From Cardiocondyla obscurior (lineage: Eukaryota; Arthropoda; Insecta; Hymenoptera; Formicidae), in assembly GCF_019399895.1 (NCBI RefSeq), contig NC_091876.1, positions 1,116,001-1,180,000 on the forward strand: a stretch of DNA of 64,000 bases, given 5' to 3'. Positions within the stretch are counted from its first letter, which is position 1. The number at the start of each line of letters is the position of its first letter. Positions 20,471 through 31,029 of the stretch are shown piece by piece. The notes under the pieces were generated by a model that had not been told where the DNA came from, searched no databases, and saw only the letters and a program-made list of their open reading frames with translations. The position numbers and the translations under genes were made by a program.

Positions 20471-21720
20471 GGAACGCTAGAAGAAGCCGGGGTTGTCGGC
20501 ACGCGGCGATACATTGCCCGCCCCCGGGTACCCCTCCGAGAACAGGCCGGATTCCGAAATTTTCCCAGCACGCGCGCCGGGCGTGTCACGACAGCCCCGA
20601 ATTCTTTTCGAAACCACCCCCTTTACCCCGGGGCCTCACGCAGCACGCACGCAAATACCCGCCGCACGCCGTCTTCCGTGCTGATCACGATTCGACGTCC
20701 CACGTTGCGATGAACACGGCACTCCGCCGATTGCAGCTTTCCCTCGGTGGTTGGGGGTACTCAAAAAGAGCCGGTATAGTCCCGCGGCGCGGCGGTATCC
20801 GTCGTCGCCGTCCTCAACTCTCCTCTGCTGCGGTGCTTGCGCTGGCACCCCGTGCCGGTCACGTGATCGGTAGCTCCTCGCCGATTTTCTCCCAAAAAAA
20901 ACAGTGGCTCAAGATGGCCAGCCCCTGGCCGGAACCTGTTTGTTAAAAACAAAATTACTTATCCGGTACCGGGCGACTCCTGGCCCTTCGTCACGAAACG
21001 GCACTCACGGTACGGCACGTGATACCCGCGTGCTCAGCAGCTCGCCGGTCGCTCTCCCTTGTCGTTAGTCCCGCCGGGCGGAAAATTCATGATCGACGTC
21101 GGCGACAGCACTCAAGCCCTCCCTGGGCGGAAAATTTATGGACGAAGTCGGCGAGAGCCTCCTCACTGTCTCGTCGTCGGTCCCGTCGCAGAGTTTCGCA
21201 CCTCGGTCCTTGTACGACTGCCCCGAGACTCGCGAACGGGCCCGTTGCCAGGCCAACCGCGCCGACGCAATACTCCTTATGGTACCGGTACCGCCAATTT
21301 TCGCGAGTCGGTAAATCGCTAGGTCGGTAAGCCGACACCGAAACCGCGAGATAACGTAGTTTTCCCGTTACAGTTTGTATGATAATTTTTTTGGTATTAA
21401 ATAAGATAGAAAATATTATATTAAAAACATATTTTATTTCTTATGTATAAAATATATTTTAATGATTAAAAAAACTTACAATTAATAAACTTGTGTACAA
21501 TTACTTTTAAATATAAAAAAAAAAAAAAAAATGAATACATAAAAGTGACTATATAATATAAAATAAATATATGAAGAAAATAAAAATTGGTATATGGTAT
21601 TAAATAAGATTGAAAATATTTTCTTAAAAAACATATTTTATTTTTATGTATAAAATATATTAATAATAAAAAATGAAAATATAATACAAAAAAATGAAAA
21701 TATAATACAAAAATGAATAT

Positions 21721-22126
21721 TGTAAAAATTATTTCTGAGATGCGTGGATAATTTTGTAATAAAAACTCTTTATTTCGCAAACACTGATATATATATATTT
21801 AACTTTGGTTTTACACACTCGTTATAAAATAACGTGAAATAACATAAAAGAATACAGAACTGAATTTAAGGAGGTTTCAAAATGTAACACGTCTGTACCC
21901 GACGACGACTCTTTTTCAAGTGAGGCAGTCCCGATATTAGTTTTATCTTTGGGACAGAAAGGGGCTTCCCGGACCTTTGTCTTAAGAGGTTTATTCCCTT
22001 GCTTATCTAATTGACATAAAGTCACGTAGCGTATCCGGTCTACTTAGAATTATTTATTTGTAAATTGATTCAATCTTATTTAAAGTTAAATTTATAATTA
22101 TTGTTTAAAGCGCATATATTTTAACA
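21721..22126 (-). repeat. Copia 3' LTR
   Basis: In element orientation it begins TGTTAAAATA and ends TTTTTACA. The purine tract AAGGAGGAG (22127-22135, minus) abuts it, as expected of a plus-strand primer. Confidence 0.9.
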
Positions 22127-22173
22127 CTCCTCCTTAAATTTATACTTTAAAAAAGAAAATAATTATATAATTT

Positions 22174-25100
22174 TTAACAAATTTCTAAATTTCTTAAACT
22201 TGGTACTACCAAGAGATTTTTTGTTTGGTATAAATATTTTAAAATTCTCAGGGCATATTTAAAGTGTGTTTCTGTATATGAATTTTGAAAGCGACTAAGA
22301 TAATTAACGCTATAGCTTACATCAGCTCTTGTACCGGTACTTATATACAGTAATGCTCCAATTATATTTCTATATTTAATACTTGTATTTACTGATTGTG
22401 CTGGTTCTAACTTTAAGTTTTGTTCCATTGGAGTTTGGAATGTTTTTGAGTTTTCTATATTATATCTTTTTGCAAGTGATTCTATATAATCAGATTGATC
22501 TAGTGTCATTTTATTATTATTTAAATCATATATAATATTTATTCCTAAGTACATTTTTATTTTTCCAAGATCTTTTACCATAAATTTTTTAGATAATTCT
22601 TCTTTAATTTGATTTATTTTAGTTAAGTTTTTTCCGCAAATTAGTAAATCATCCACAAACGCTATTAAGTATATCTTATCATTATTACAATTTAATATAT
22701 AAAGACAATAATCATTGTTGCTTTTTTCAAATCCTAGTTTACTTAAGTAATTATTCAAGCACTCATACCATAATCTTGGGCTTTCTTTTAACCCATACAA
22801 AGCCTTATTTAGTTTGCATACATTTTCTGTTCCGTCTTCATAACCTTGTGGCTGCTTAATATATACTTCGGATTTGATATTACCATTTAAGAACGCTGTT
22901 TCAACATCCATCTGAAATATAGATAATTTATTTTGACAACAATAGCTTAATAGAAGTTTTAATGTTTGTATCTTTGCAACGGGTGAATATATGTCTTCTA
23001 AGTTTTCTTCCTGTTCAAATCCTCGAACTACTAGTCTAGCCTTTTTTAAATTATTTGGTTTCTTTGTATATATCCATTTTACACTTAAAATTTTTTTATT
23101 TGATGGTGACGAAACTAAATTCCATGTTTTATTTTTCTTTAAACACTCTATTTCTTTATCCATGGCTTGTTTCCAGCCATCTGCTTCCTTTGAGTTTATA
23201 GCATCATTATAATTGAGAGGACTGTCCGCACTTACATAATTTACATATACAAAATCTGTCGCAATATTGTCACCATATCTATCTGGTCTTTTCCTATTTC
23301 TTGATGATTTCCTTACTTCATTCTGTCTTTTAAAGCTTTGATTTAAATCCATTTCTTCATCGGAACTAATTATAATTGTGTCATTACCTAAATTATTATC
23401 TTCTTCTTCGCAAGCAACGTTATTCTCATCATTACTAAATCCAATTAAATTTTCTTCATCTTCTATTATATCTACATGTCTAGCAATTGTTATTTTATTA
23501 TTTATTAAAACTCTGTATCCTACATTTTCGTATCCTAATAATAGACCAAGGTCTGCTTTACGGTCCCATTTTGAGTTACGCTTTTCTTCCGGTACCCTTA
23601 CAAAGACTTTACTTCCATATAAACGCAAATTTTTAATGTCTGGTTTTATTCCCGTTAAAATTTCATAAGGTGTTTTTTTAATTTCTGTATTTGACAAGGT
23701 TCTATTTTTCAAATATGACGCAGTTCTAACTATTTCAGGCCAAAATTTTTTACTTAAATTTGATTCAGTTAACAAACATCTTGCCATATCCATTATGGTT
23801 CTATTATAACGCTCAGCTGTGCCATTTAATTGGTGAACATATGGTGGACACGGCTCTATTATGAATCCTTTATTTCTTGCAAAATTAAATATGTCTTTAT
23901 TAATATATTCTTTTCCATTGTCACATCTTAATTTTTTTATTTTTTTGCCAGTTAAATTTTCAATATTATTTACATAATCAACAAAACAATCATATACTTG
24001 CGATTTAGATTTAATTGTATAAATTCTTGCTGCTTTACTAAAGTCATCGATAAAAGTTAGAAAATATCTTTCTCCATTTATACCTATTGTCTGGTGGGGA
24101 CCATTTAAATCAGAATGTATGATTTCTAATAAATTTTTGGCTTTTGTTCGTTGATTTTCAAAGGGAAGGTTATGCATTTTATTTTTAATACAGGTAGCGC
24201 ATTTAAATTGATCAGATTCTAATTTTTCCGGTATTCCATTTACGTATTTATTTTTACACATTTCCTCTAAATATTTAAAATTGACATGTCCTAATATTCT
24301 ATGTAGTCTTTCTTTTTGTGTGATAGCATTATTTACTTTTGATGTAATGTTTGATTCATTATTTATAAAAAAACTTTTCAATTTATACAATCCATTGTCT
24401 TTATATGCTACGGCAATCAATTTATTTTTTTTATTGTAAATTTTTGTTGTATATCCAGCTGCTATTACTGTAAAATTATTTGTTATTTTTGCTACACTTA
24501 GTAAATTTTTGTCCATTTCTTTTACATAATATACATTTGTAATTAATATTGGTACTTTTGATTCATGATTTATAAAGATTGTTTTAATATTTCCTATTTT
24601 TGTTGCCTTAATACATCTTCCGTCGCCTATTTTAACGTCTACCGGTTTTTGTAAAGTTACAAATTCATCAAAAAATGTATCATTATTTATAATATGATCG
24701 GTACAGCCGCTATCTATCACCCAATTAATTTCTTTTTTGTTGCAAATATTTACTTCCGTATTCATAATTTCTATATTTTTCTTACCTTCGTTTATTTCGG
24801 TTTCGAAGACGCTTGATTCGCTGGTATTTGTTTCGCAATTACTGTCTCTATTAAAGTTTCTATTTTGATTATATCTTCTGATGGCTTGCATGATTCTTCT
24901 TCCTCTGGGGTTGTTTATCTGACGTGTATTAAAATATCCTCCTCTTTCTCTCGGAAAATATCCTTGAGTGTTGAAATTGTTTCCTCTGTAGTTGAAGCTG
25001 CCCCCTTCTTGTGGATACACTTGTTCTGTTGAATTCTGTGTTTTATAACTTCCTTTTGATCCATTTGCACGACAGTTTGCTTTTAAATGTCCGGGTTTAC

Positions 25101-25872
25101 CACACTTATAACACGTTCTTTTTTCTGTATTCTTTTTTTCGCCTTTAAAAGCACTTGATTTTGTCACATTCCTTCCTTGTTCAGTTTTATCGCGTATTTC
25201 CCACATCTTGATCTTGTTTTTAACAAATTCACATGTCTGGTCTTGCTCTCTTACAGCATCAATTAAGTCTCCGACATAACTTAACGACTCGGGTAACGTG
25301 CGTAGCATATAATTCAATTTTTCCTTTTCTGTTACTGTGGCACCTGATGATTTTAGTTCATTTATTAATTTTTCAAAGTCTGTAAAATATGCACTTGAAT
25401 CATCATAATCCATTAACTTTATTTTTTCCAGTCTATTTCGCACACAAATTTGTATCGCAGTAGATTCTCTGGAATACATTTCATCAAATTTTTTTAGTAT
25501 ATTGTAAGCCGTTTCTTCATTGCTCACAAATTCAAGTTGTTCATTTGATATGGCGCAATAAATGTAATTCATGGCTTTAAGATTACTTTCAGCCCATGTT
25601 GTTGAATTGTCAGACGATAGCATTGGTCTGATTGCCACCTCATCACATTTTTTCAATTTTAAATAAAGTAGTATCCGCTTCTTCCATAAATTGTAATCTT
25701 GTCCATTGAACTGTTGAATTTTAATTTCTTCAGCCATTTCTTCGTCTTCTTGTATTCCTATATCAGTGTTTGATTTTTGTTGAATGTCGTTTTTAATTTT
25801 AATTATTTTTGTAATAGTTCCTTTTGTTATTTTTTTAATATCGTTCCAATCAACTTCGAAGCCAAGTTGCAT
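22174..25872 (-). CDS. Copia Gag-Pol polyprotein, RNase H domain missing
   Basis: 1,232 aa in one frame, ATG at 25872. In order: UBN2-type gag (about 45-250), CCHC knuckle CYKCGKPGHLKANC (about 255), protease WVIDSGCTDHI, integrase HHCC finger and DDE core (IIHSDLNG, LRCDNGKEY, NGTAERYNRT), then RT with FQMDVETAFLNG and AFVDDLLICG. It stops at ...LRILKYLYQTKN plus a short tail, just where family members continue into RNase H (the SSTEAEY-type region is absent), and the stop is about 40 nt from the polypurine tract. The element is thus internally deleted at its 3' end, yet has near-identical LTRs, which suggests it moved with help in trans or lost RNase H very recently. Confidence 0.92.
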   Translation of the reverse strand: MQLGFEVDWNDIKKITKGTITKIIKIKNDIQQKSNTDIGIQEDEEMAEEIKIQQFNGQDYNLWKKRILLYLKLKKCDEVAIRPMLSSDNSTTWAESNLKAMNYIYCAISNEQLEFVSNEETAYNILKKFDEMYSRESTAIQICVRNRLEKIKLMDYDDSSAYFTDFEKLINELKSSGATVTEKEKLNYMLRTLPESLSYVGDLIDAVREQDQTCEFVKNKIKMWEIRDKTEQGRNVTKSSAFKGEKKNTEKRTCYKCGKPGHLKANCRANGSKGSYKTQNSTEQVYPQEGGSFNYRGNNFNTQGYFPRERGGYFNTRQINNPRGRRIMQAIRRYNQNRNFNRDSNCETNTSESSVFETEINEGKKNIEIMNTEVNICNKKEINWVIDSGCTDHIINNDTFFDEFVTLQKPVDVKIGDGRCIKATKIGNIKTIFINHESKVPILITNVYYVKEMDKNLLSVAKITNNFTVIAAGYTTKIYNKKNKLIAVAYKDNGLYKLKSFFINNESNITSKVNNAITQKERLHRILGHVNFKYLEEMCKNKYVNGIPEKLESDQFKCATCIKNKMHNLPFENQRTKAKNLLEIIHSDLNGPHQTIGINGERYFLTFIDDFSKAARIYTIKSKSQVYDCFVDYVNNIENLTGKKIKKLRCDNGKEYINKDIFNFARNKGFIIEPCPPYVHQLNGTAERYNRTIMDMARCLLTESNLSKKFWPEIVRTASYLKNRTLSNTEIKKTPYEILTGIKPDIKNLRLYGSKVFVRVPEEKRNSKWDRKADLGLLLGYENVGYRVLINNKITIARHVDIIEDEENLIGFSNDENNVACEEEDNNLGNDTIIISSDEEMDLNQSFKRQNEVRKSSRNRKRPDRYGDNIATDFVYVNYVSADSPLNYNDAINSKEADGWKQAMDKEIECLKKNKTWNLVSSPSNKKILSVKWIYTKKPNNLKKARLVVRGFEQEENLEDIYSPVAKIQTLKLLLSYCCQNKLSIFQMDVETAFLNGNIKSEVYIKQPQGYEDGTENVCKLNKALYGLKESPRLWYECLNNYLSKLGFEKSNNDYCLYILNCNNDKIYLIAFVDDLLICGKNLTKINQIKEELSKKFMVKDLGKIKMYLGINIIYDLNNNKMTLDQSDYIESLAKRYNIENSKTFQTPMEQNLKLEPAQSVNTSIKYRNIIGALLYISTGTRADVSYSVNYLSRFQNSYTETHFKYALRILKYLYQTKNLLVVPSLRNLEIC

Positions 25873-25909
25873 TCACTTTTATTGTGGTAAACACCTTTTG
25901 ATTTTCCAA

Positions 25910-25925
25910 CCACGCTCTGCTACCA
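25910..25925 (-). promoter_or_regulatory. Copia primer binding site (iMet-type)
   Basis: TGGTAGCAGAGCGTGG follows the 5' LTR directly on the minus strand. TGGTAGCAGAG is complementary to the 3' end of initiator Met tRNA. Confidence 0.75.
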
Positions 25926-26331
25926 TGTAAAAATTATTTCTGAGATGCGTGGATAATTTTGTAATAAAAACTCTTTATTTCGCAAACACTGATATATATA
26001 TATTTAACTTTGGTTTTACACACTCGTTATAAAATAACGTGAAATAACATAAAAGAATACAGAACTGAATTTAAGGAGGTTTCAAAATGTAACACGTCTG
26101 TACCCGACGACGACTCTTTTTCAAGTGAGGCAGTCCCGATATTAGTTTTATCTTTGGGACAGAAAGGGGCTTCCCGGACCTTTGTCTTAAGAGGTTTATT
26201 CCCTTGCTTATCTAATTGACATAAAGTCACGTAGCGTATCAGGTCTACTTAGAATTATTTATTTGTAAATTGATTCAATCTTATTTAAAGTTAAATTTAT
26301 AATTATTGTTTAAAGCGCATATATTTTAACA
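25926..26331 (-). repeat. Copia 5' LTR
   Basis: Same sequence as 21721-22126. A 67-aa open frame within each LTR (26027-26230 and 21822-22025) is present only because the LTRs are identical; I do not call it a gene. Confidence 0.9.
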
Positions 26332-26587
26332 AATATATAATATAAAATATAAAAATAAATATATAAAAAAAGAATACAAAGAATACAAAAATAATAAAAA
26401 TAAAATATTAAATAAAACTTAACCTAAACTTATAAACTAAAGGTGTATTAAGAAAAAATAAAAAATGAAAAATGAAAAAATGAAAATAATAAAAATAAAA
26501 CTTAAACTTAACTTAACTTAAACTTATAAATTAAATTTTTTTTGTATCCTCCGTGTATTTTTTCTTTTTGGTCTTTTTCCGGAGTCT

Positions 26588-27242
26588 TTAGTCAGTGTCT
26601 GAAACGAAAAAAGAAATTATTAACAGGGTATAAAATAAAATGTATTAAATAAATAAAATTTATTTCAAATATACTTACATAGATTGATCTGCACCTTCCA
26701 TTGTTTGCACACCGTGCAGAGATGTTTGGGCACTTGGCCCTGCATTGCGAAAGGTATCACTTTCATGCACGGTGTGCAAAAGGAGTGACCGCAAATTAGG
26801 GCCTGGACCCCCTTAAAATGTTGCACCTGACAGAAGTTGCATCTCGGCGTGTTATCCTCTGTAAATTTTAAAAAATATAAATTAAAAAGTTAAAAAAGCA
26901 AAAAAAAAAAAAAAAAAAAAACTTACTGGGAAATGTTCCATTCTCGCAAGAGAGGCACTCCCACATGCACTCTCCTAGTAAATTTTTCGTGCATGAGTGA
27001 GGCCTCTGATCCGGCGGGTACGTTTCGCGAAGTAGATATGCCAGGCGTTTTAGTTCGCAAAACGCCGTTTCCGTCATCGGCCGCACTTGGTTATTAATTT
27101 CGTCCACCTCATCCTGGGTCAGGTGGACAAATTTGCACGTCGTTCCTGAAAGGCACACCGACTTCGTACACCGCCGGACCTCGTGGAACATCTTGCAGTC
27201 ACTCCTGGCGCACACCTTCATCAAATAATCTCGGCAACTCAT
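26588..27242 (-). CDS. Gene B (P3 copy): CCCH + RING protein, three exons, intact
   Basis: Exons 27242-26927 (donor GTAAGT), 26858-26679 (acceptor TTTACAG, donor GTAAGT) and 26598-26588 (acceptor TTTCAG, encoding the last residues and stop); 168 aa with the frame kept at both junctions. Two CCCH-type fingers at the N-terminus (CRDYLMKVCARSDCKMFH; CTKSVCLSGTTCKFVH) are followed by a helical middle and CWECLSCE-type cysteines, then a RING (CNFCQ...CGHSFCTPC...CTVC). Same overall plan as gene A but only distantly similar, so A and B may be ancient paralogues. Intron 1 carries a long poly-A/T tract. Copies at 32538 and 61291 have indels. Confidence 0.8.
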
Positions 27243-27289
27243 TTTTTTTTTTTTTGTTTTAATTTAAAAAAAAAACAGATCTTGTGAAA

Positions 27290-27415
27290 AAAACAACAAT
27301 AGCCAACAAAAAACGACAACAGCAAAAAAAACGACAACAGCAAAAACGACAACAGCAATAATAAAAACAACATAAGCAATAAAAACAACAGAAGCAATAA
27401 AAACAATACTAGCAA
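27290..27415. repeat. CAACANNAGCAA-type short repeats between B and C
   Basis: Units such as aaaacgacaacagcaa, aaaacaacataagcaat and aacaatactagcaat repeat upstream of gene B. Equivalents lie at 32385-32500 and 62025-62155. Confidence 0.7.
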
Positions 27416-27582
27416 TTTTGGGATGTGTACTCCTCGACTGGCGAGCGACCGACTGACGAGCGACCGACTGAAAATCACGTGCTGCGTTTCTATCCGCTTC
27501 CATATGTGTGTTCGTAAATGCACAATGAATGATGCTTAAAGAAGCGGATATACGAACGGACTTAAGGCCCTTTCGGTGTAAT

Positions 27583-27704
27583 TCATTCAGCCGGCGTATC
27601 GATCCACATGATGAAATTTCTTGCAATACCCAGGTGTATGAATAAAGTTGACATATCTACCGGGTCCACATTTTCTGTTTGCCCGACTCTAATTAACGAA
27701 ACAA
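27583..27704 (-). pseudogene. Gene C (Tudor) 3' fragment at the P3 rearrangement junction
   Basis: The last about 40 codons match 62319-62440 of P4. At about 27704 the sequence switches abruptly to the inverted gene-A intron 1 (27704-27760), exon 1 (27764-27785) and TIR. No Tudor domain remains. Confidence 0.75.
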
Positions 27705-27876
27705 GATATAACAGATTAAATTATTTTTCTAAAAATTATTATAAATTCTATTATAATACATACCTGGTTCCCCAAAATATGCCATTTTTACTATAAGTTT
27801 TCTTCACTGTCAAAACTTTCTTCAAAAAGAGCTCCTGCACCAACGGATGTGAGACTGAGAGTGAGGCATGGTCACA

Positions 27877-27907
<31 letters not shown>

Positions 27908-29700
27908 TCTCATCAATAAACAAAGAAAATAGACGCCGGGCCAACGAAAACGAAACGTGATACAAAAGATTCCAGACGCCAAAGATTTTTGTCGCATAGG
28001 CGTGTAGAAAGAATCGTCCATATCTAACAAAGGCATCTTGAAACGATTACTAGAAAAGCATGAACGACACTTGACCAAGAGAAAACGCAAAAGATTTTTT
28101 ACAACGTTTGAAGCCCATACAAACGCAAAAGATTTTTTGACCACACGGGTATATAGAAAAGAATCTAGCGATAGCATGTTACGCATCTGCAAACGATAAC
28201 TAAAGAATGCGAGTGAGAGCGTGAAAGGGTGTGAGCGAGAGCGCGAATGGCACTTGAACGAGAAAATACAATTTTATATTTTAACGATATTATCTTATAC
28301 AATCGATATAATGCGAGCAACGATGACGACGACGACGACGATGATGATTGCAATGAAGACGCCGGTGACGTTGGCTTTACGCAAAATTGTCCTTCTGTAA
28401 TATTAAAATTTTACGGCTACTATTCGTACGAATAAAAATATTTTTATTTTATTTATCTTTATACTTACCCATTTACGGATTACATGAATCGCACAGCTCT
28501 TCGATGATTGTCTTGGGCAAGGAATCAATACCACATGAGCGATTGATAAACACGACATGAGCGATTGATAAACACGACATTAGCGAACCTATTAAAATTT
28601 TTTCTTATCGTAAGAATAATAAGAAGAGGAAAATACACTCGAGCCGACAGTTGTGCATCCTCATAGTGTCAACTTTTGTTTAATATTATATTTCAAAGCG
28701 GCATACTACGCATGAAAACTACGAGTCGTAGTCGATGGTGACAAACGCGTGAACGAGAACGAGAGGGAACGATAGGCGGCGCGAACAAGTGCGAGCGAAA
28801 GGCAACGATGGGCGCGCGATCCTTTGCGATCCGCCGCCCGCCGCTCGCCGCCGACGCCTTGACTAAGACTCGCGTGAAAAATGGGTAATATATTTTAACG
28901 CATATTCATAAAATAAATATATAATTTTGTAATCAACACGTATCATTTTTAATCGCTTCTATTCCATCCTTCATTTTATTATAATTGTGAGTCCGCCCTC
29001 GTTCGTATGCAACATACGTATCTGAGTGAGAGAGAAATCAGATAATAAGGAGGAGCGATTAGCCGAGGGTGTACGTGCAGCGTCACCCGCATTCGAATCG
29101 TATGAGCGTGTACTAAATTGTTTATAAACAATAGGCGGCGCGAACGGGTGCGAGCGATTCGTAGTCGATGGTGACGAACGCGTGAACGAGAGCGAGCAAG
29201 AGGGAACGATAGGCGGCGCGGACGGGTGCGAGCGAGACGGAACGATGGGCGCGCGATCCTTTGCGATCCGCCGCCGCCCCGCCGCTCGCCGCCGCCGACG
29301 CCATAACTAAGACTCGCGTGATCACCCCCAACACCCACCCCCACCCCCTTTACCCCCTGTAAAAATAAGACACCCCCCTTTCCCCTTTCCCTTTTGAAAA
29401 AATGCCAACCCTTTGAAATTCGCGATGCCGCAGGAAAATACCGCGGCGCGATAACGCACTTATTTATTTTTTAAAAATATCAAATTACGTAATTAAAATA
29501 TCAAATTACGTAATTAAAATATCAAATTTCATAACTTTTATGTTATTGTTATATTTATAAACAATCGATTCCGAGAATCGCAGACAAAGGAGCGATTCCT
29601 GGAAAAACACCCCTCCCCGCGTGACGTCATTACCCCTCGCCCTAGGTCACACGGATACACTAACACGAATTGGTCCAGAACCGGCCTATACCCATCTACT
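27704..29700 (-). repeat. P3 right arm of the inverted repeat (includes TIR)
   Basis: Inverted copy of 16975-19046. It contains gene A's exon 1 but no exon 2, so this A copy is headless. It ends with the TIR, which has one 78-bp unit and the CRE at 29622-29629. Confidence 0.8.
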
Positions 29701-30101
29701 CCGGCGTCCTCCAGGAATCGCCGCGGCTCGATGTAGTTTGTGTTTATTACCACACCCGTTGCGATACGACTTTTGAACGCGGTCTCGATCTCGCGCCACT
29801 CGAGTTCACCAGCTGCGTTGTCACCATCACCGTCGGCAGCACTGGTGCTCGCATACTCGCCACCCTGGTGCACGTAACGTCCGTACAAATGTTTCCTGAC
29901 ACCCAAAAGTCGCGCGATACTCGCCACCGTGGATTGCGCGCATCCGACGGATACGCGCGTTCGCTTGGCGCGACTGCGTTCCTCGAGTCGATTCACTAGG
30001 TCGTCACATCTCTCAAGCCACACGAAAAATTCTCCCAAGGTGGTCACGGCGTCAGCCTGCACCAGGAGTTCACGCTCTTCCTCGAGAAAACTTTGATCCA
30101 T
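29701..30101 (-). pseudogene. PolB N-terminal fragment, cut by the P3 terminus
   Basis: 134 codons from the ATG at 30101 to the P3 end at 29700. The region WREIETAFKSRIATGVVINTN near its end resembles the N-terminal part of the long protein-primed polymerases of insect Polintons, as I recall that family. It is followed by EPRRFLEDAG, and then the frame runs into the inverted terminus. The C-terminal two thirds of a PolB are at 41460-43800 and belong to another segment. The gene is oriented leftward, with D upstream, consistent with the inferred family order. Confidence 0.6.
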
Positions 30102-30139
30102 TTTTTAATGATTCTCACACCGATGCTTGCACGTTAATG

Positions 30140-30385
30140 TTTTTTAAAAAACGACATTAGCAATAAATACAACAAAACAACGACATTAGCAATAAATACA
30201 ACAAAACAACGACATTGGCAATAAATACAACAAAACAACGACATTGGCAATAAATACAACAAAACAACGACATTGGCAATAAATACAACAAAACAACGAC
30301 ATTAGCAATAAATACAACAAAACAACGACATTGGCAATAAATACAACATTAGCGATAAATACAACAAAACAACAACATTAGCGAT
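30140..30385. repeat. 29-bp tandem repeat (ACATTRGCAATAAATACAAC...)
   Basis: About eight copies of aacgacattggcaataaatacaacaaaac between PolB and D. A/G variation at one position (attagc/attggc) alternates among copies. It contains the ACATTAGC core found in other intergenic parts of the family. Confidence 0.85.
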
Positions 30386-30430
30386 AAAAACGACATTAGC
30401 AACGTGAGTATGGAAATCGAAGTAAATTGT

Positions 30431-30856
30431 TCACGCATTCGTGCATACCGGGCACATATCGCACGAAATTACAACGAATGTTGCGGTTCTACAGTTCAAA
30501 CACCACGTACAGCTCAGACTATCATACGATCCTACGACGTGTTTACGAATCTTGAAGACGGAATCGTTGAAATCGTTTCGCATCAACACCAAACAAGAAG
30601 CGCACACGTTGTATCCTCGCCCGTCACAATAATAAAAATATATGGCACAAAATTTCGTACGCAGATTAATCGCGTTTAAATTCCGTAAATTGATCGTTTT
30701 GCGCGTAGTACTTTCAACCGTTTCATCGTTGTCATCGTCGGTTTCGCAAGCACTATCCTCCGACAGGGGATGAACCTCTTCGATTTCCTCACCGATTTCT
30801 ATTTCTATTTCTTCACCGATTTCTTCACCGATTTCTATTCTCACGTCAACGTTCAT
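30431..30856 (-). CDS. Gene D: acidic N-terminus, Cys-pair C-terminus
   Basis: 141 aa from the ATG at 30856 (MNVDVRIEIGEE...); the open frame upstream of this Met lies in the probable 5' UTR. The N-terminal 50 residues are Glu/Ile-rich and made of an EIGEE/EIEIEIGEE repeat. The C-terminal half carries CASC, CTWCLNC and CDMCPVC after AIYFYY, suggesting one or two zinc sites. It belongs with the 8017-8586 protein of P1. A TATA box (30921-30928) lies about 65 nt upstream. It is divergently arranged with gene C across a tandem-repeat spacer. The P4 copy starts at 63814. Function unknown. Confidence 0.65.
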   Translation of the reverse strand: MNVDVRIEIGEEIGEEIEIEIGEEIEEVHPLSEDSACETDDDNDETVESTTRKTINLRNLNAINLRTKFCAIYFYYCDGRGYNVCASCLVLMRNDFNDSVFKIRKHVVGSYDSLSCTWCLNCRTATFVVISCDMCPVCTNA

Positions 30857-30920
30857 TATCGTCGATCGCTCGTCCACTAATGAGATTCGCGCGTGGTTAC
30901 AAGAGAGGCCTAAGGAATGC

Positions 30921-30928
30921 TTTATATT
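30921..30928 (-). promoter_or_regulatory. TATA box of gene D
   Basis: TATAAAG on the minus strand, about 65 nt upstream of the ATG; conserved at 63744-63750 in P4. Confidence 0.55.
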
Positions 30929-31029
30929 CTACCCCTACTCCTGATTAATCATGTGACACATTTTTTACCCTCTCTCAAATTATAATGAGTCATTTCATAA
31001 GTTTCACTTTGCAGTATTTTAAAATTGCT

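Larger units (their letters stand above)
19804..21372. mobile_element. Solo-LTR-like insertion, TSD GTTT
   Basis: The uninterrupted homologous site at 61015-61035 and near 33770 shows that exactly 19804-21372 is inserted. It is flanked by GTTT (19800-19803 and 21373-21376) and starts TG and ends CA, typical of an LTR with a 4-bp duplication. Contents: a short tRNA-like segment, two minisatellite blocks, then a GC-rich part (20470-21360) with no convincing ORF. Confidence 0.8.
21721..26331 (-). mobile_element. Ty1/Copia LTR retrotransposon, recent insertion
   Basis: 406-bp LTRs at 21721-22126 and 25926-26331 differ at only one base that I noticed (about 22041 against 26240). They are flanked by AATAT duplications (21716-21720 and 26332-26336). 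It sits in the AT-rich A-B spacer of P3, so it is younger than that Polinton. Confidence 0.93.
16975..29700. mobile_element. P3: Polinton derivative with the same terminus at both ends
   Basis: Starts AGTAGATGGG and ends CCCATCTACT. Both ends derive from the gene-A side of the element: 16975-19046 is repeated inverted at 27704-29700. Between them are gene A, gene B and a truncated gene C, plus two LTR insertions; every core gene is absent. The flanking 6-mers differ (GTCCTC left, CCGGCG right), so it did not arise by one clean insertion at this spot. The left flank is the protease gene and the right flank is PolB. Confidence 0.75.

Noticed and set aside
19943..20589. Long open frames in several phases with repeated RCVAYFLAF- or HGTQENTQRNGK-like residues
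   Set aside because: Products of the 43-bp and 35-bp minisatellites; unit lengths not divisible by 3 leave all frames open.
21822..22025. 67-aa ORF in both Copia LTRs
   Set aside because: Duplicated only because LTRs are duplicated; no independent evidence of coding.
27239..27626. Hydrophobic ORFs rich in V/F/I (VVVFAVVVFF) near 27240-27626 and 32165-32653
   Set aside because: Translations of the CAACAGCAAAAACGA short repeats; no signal of a real membrane protein.
16969..29706. P3 as a simple insertion into P2 with target duplication
   Set aside because: The flanking 6-mers differ (GTCCTC, CCGGCG) and lie in different genes (protease and PolB), so the two flanks were never adjacent.
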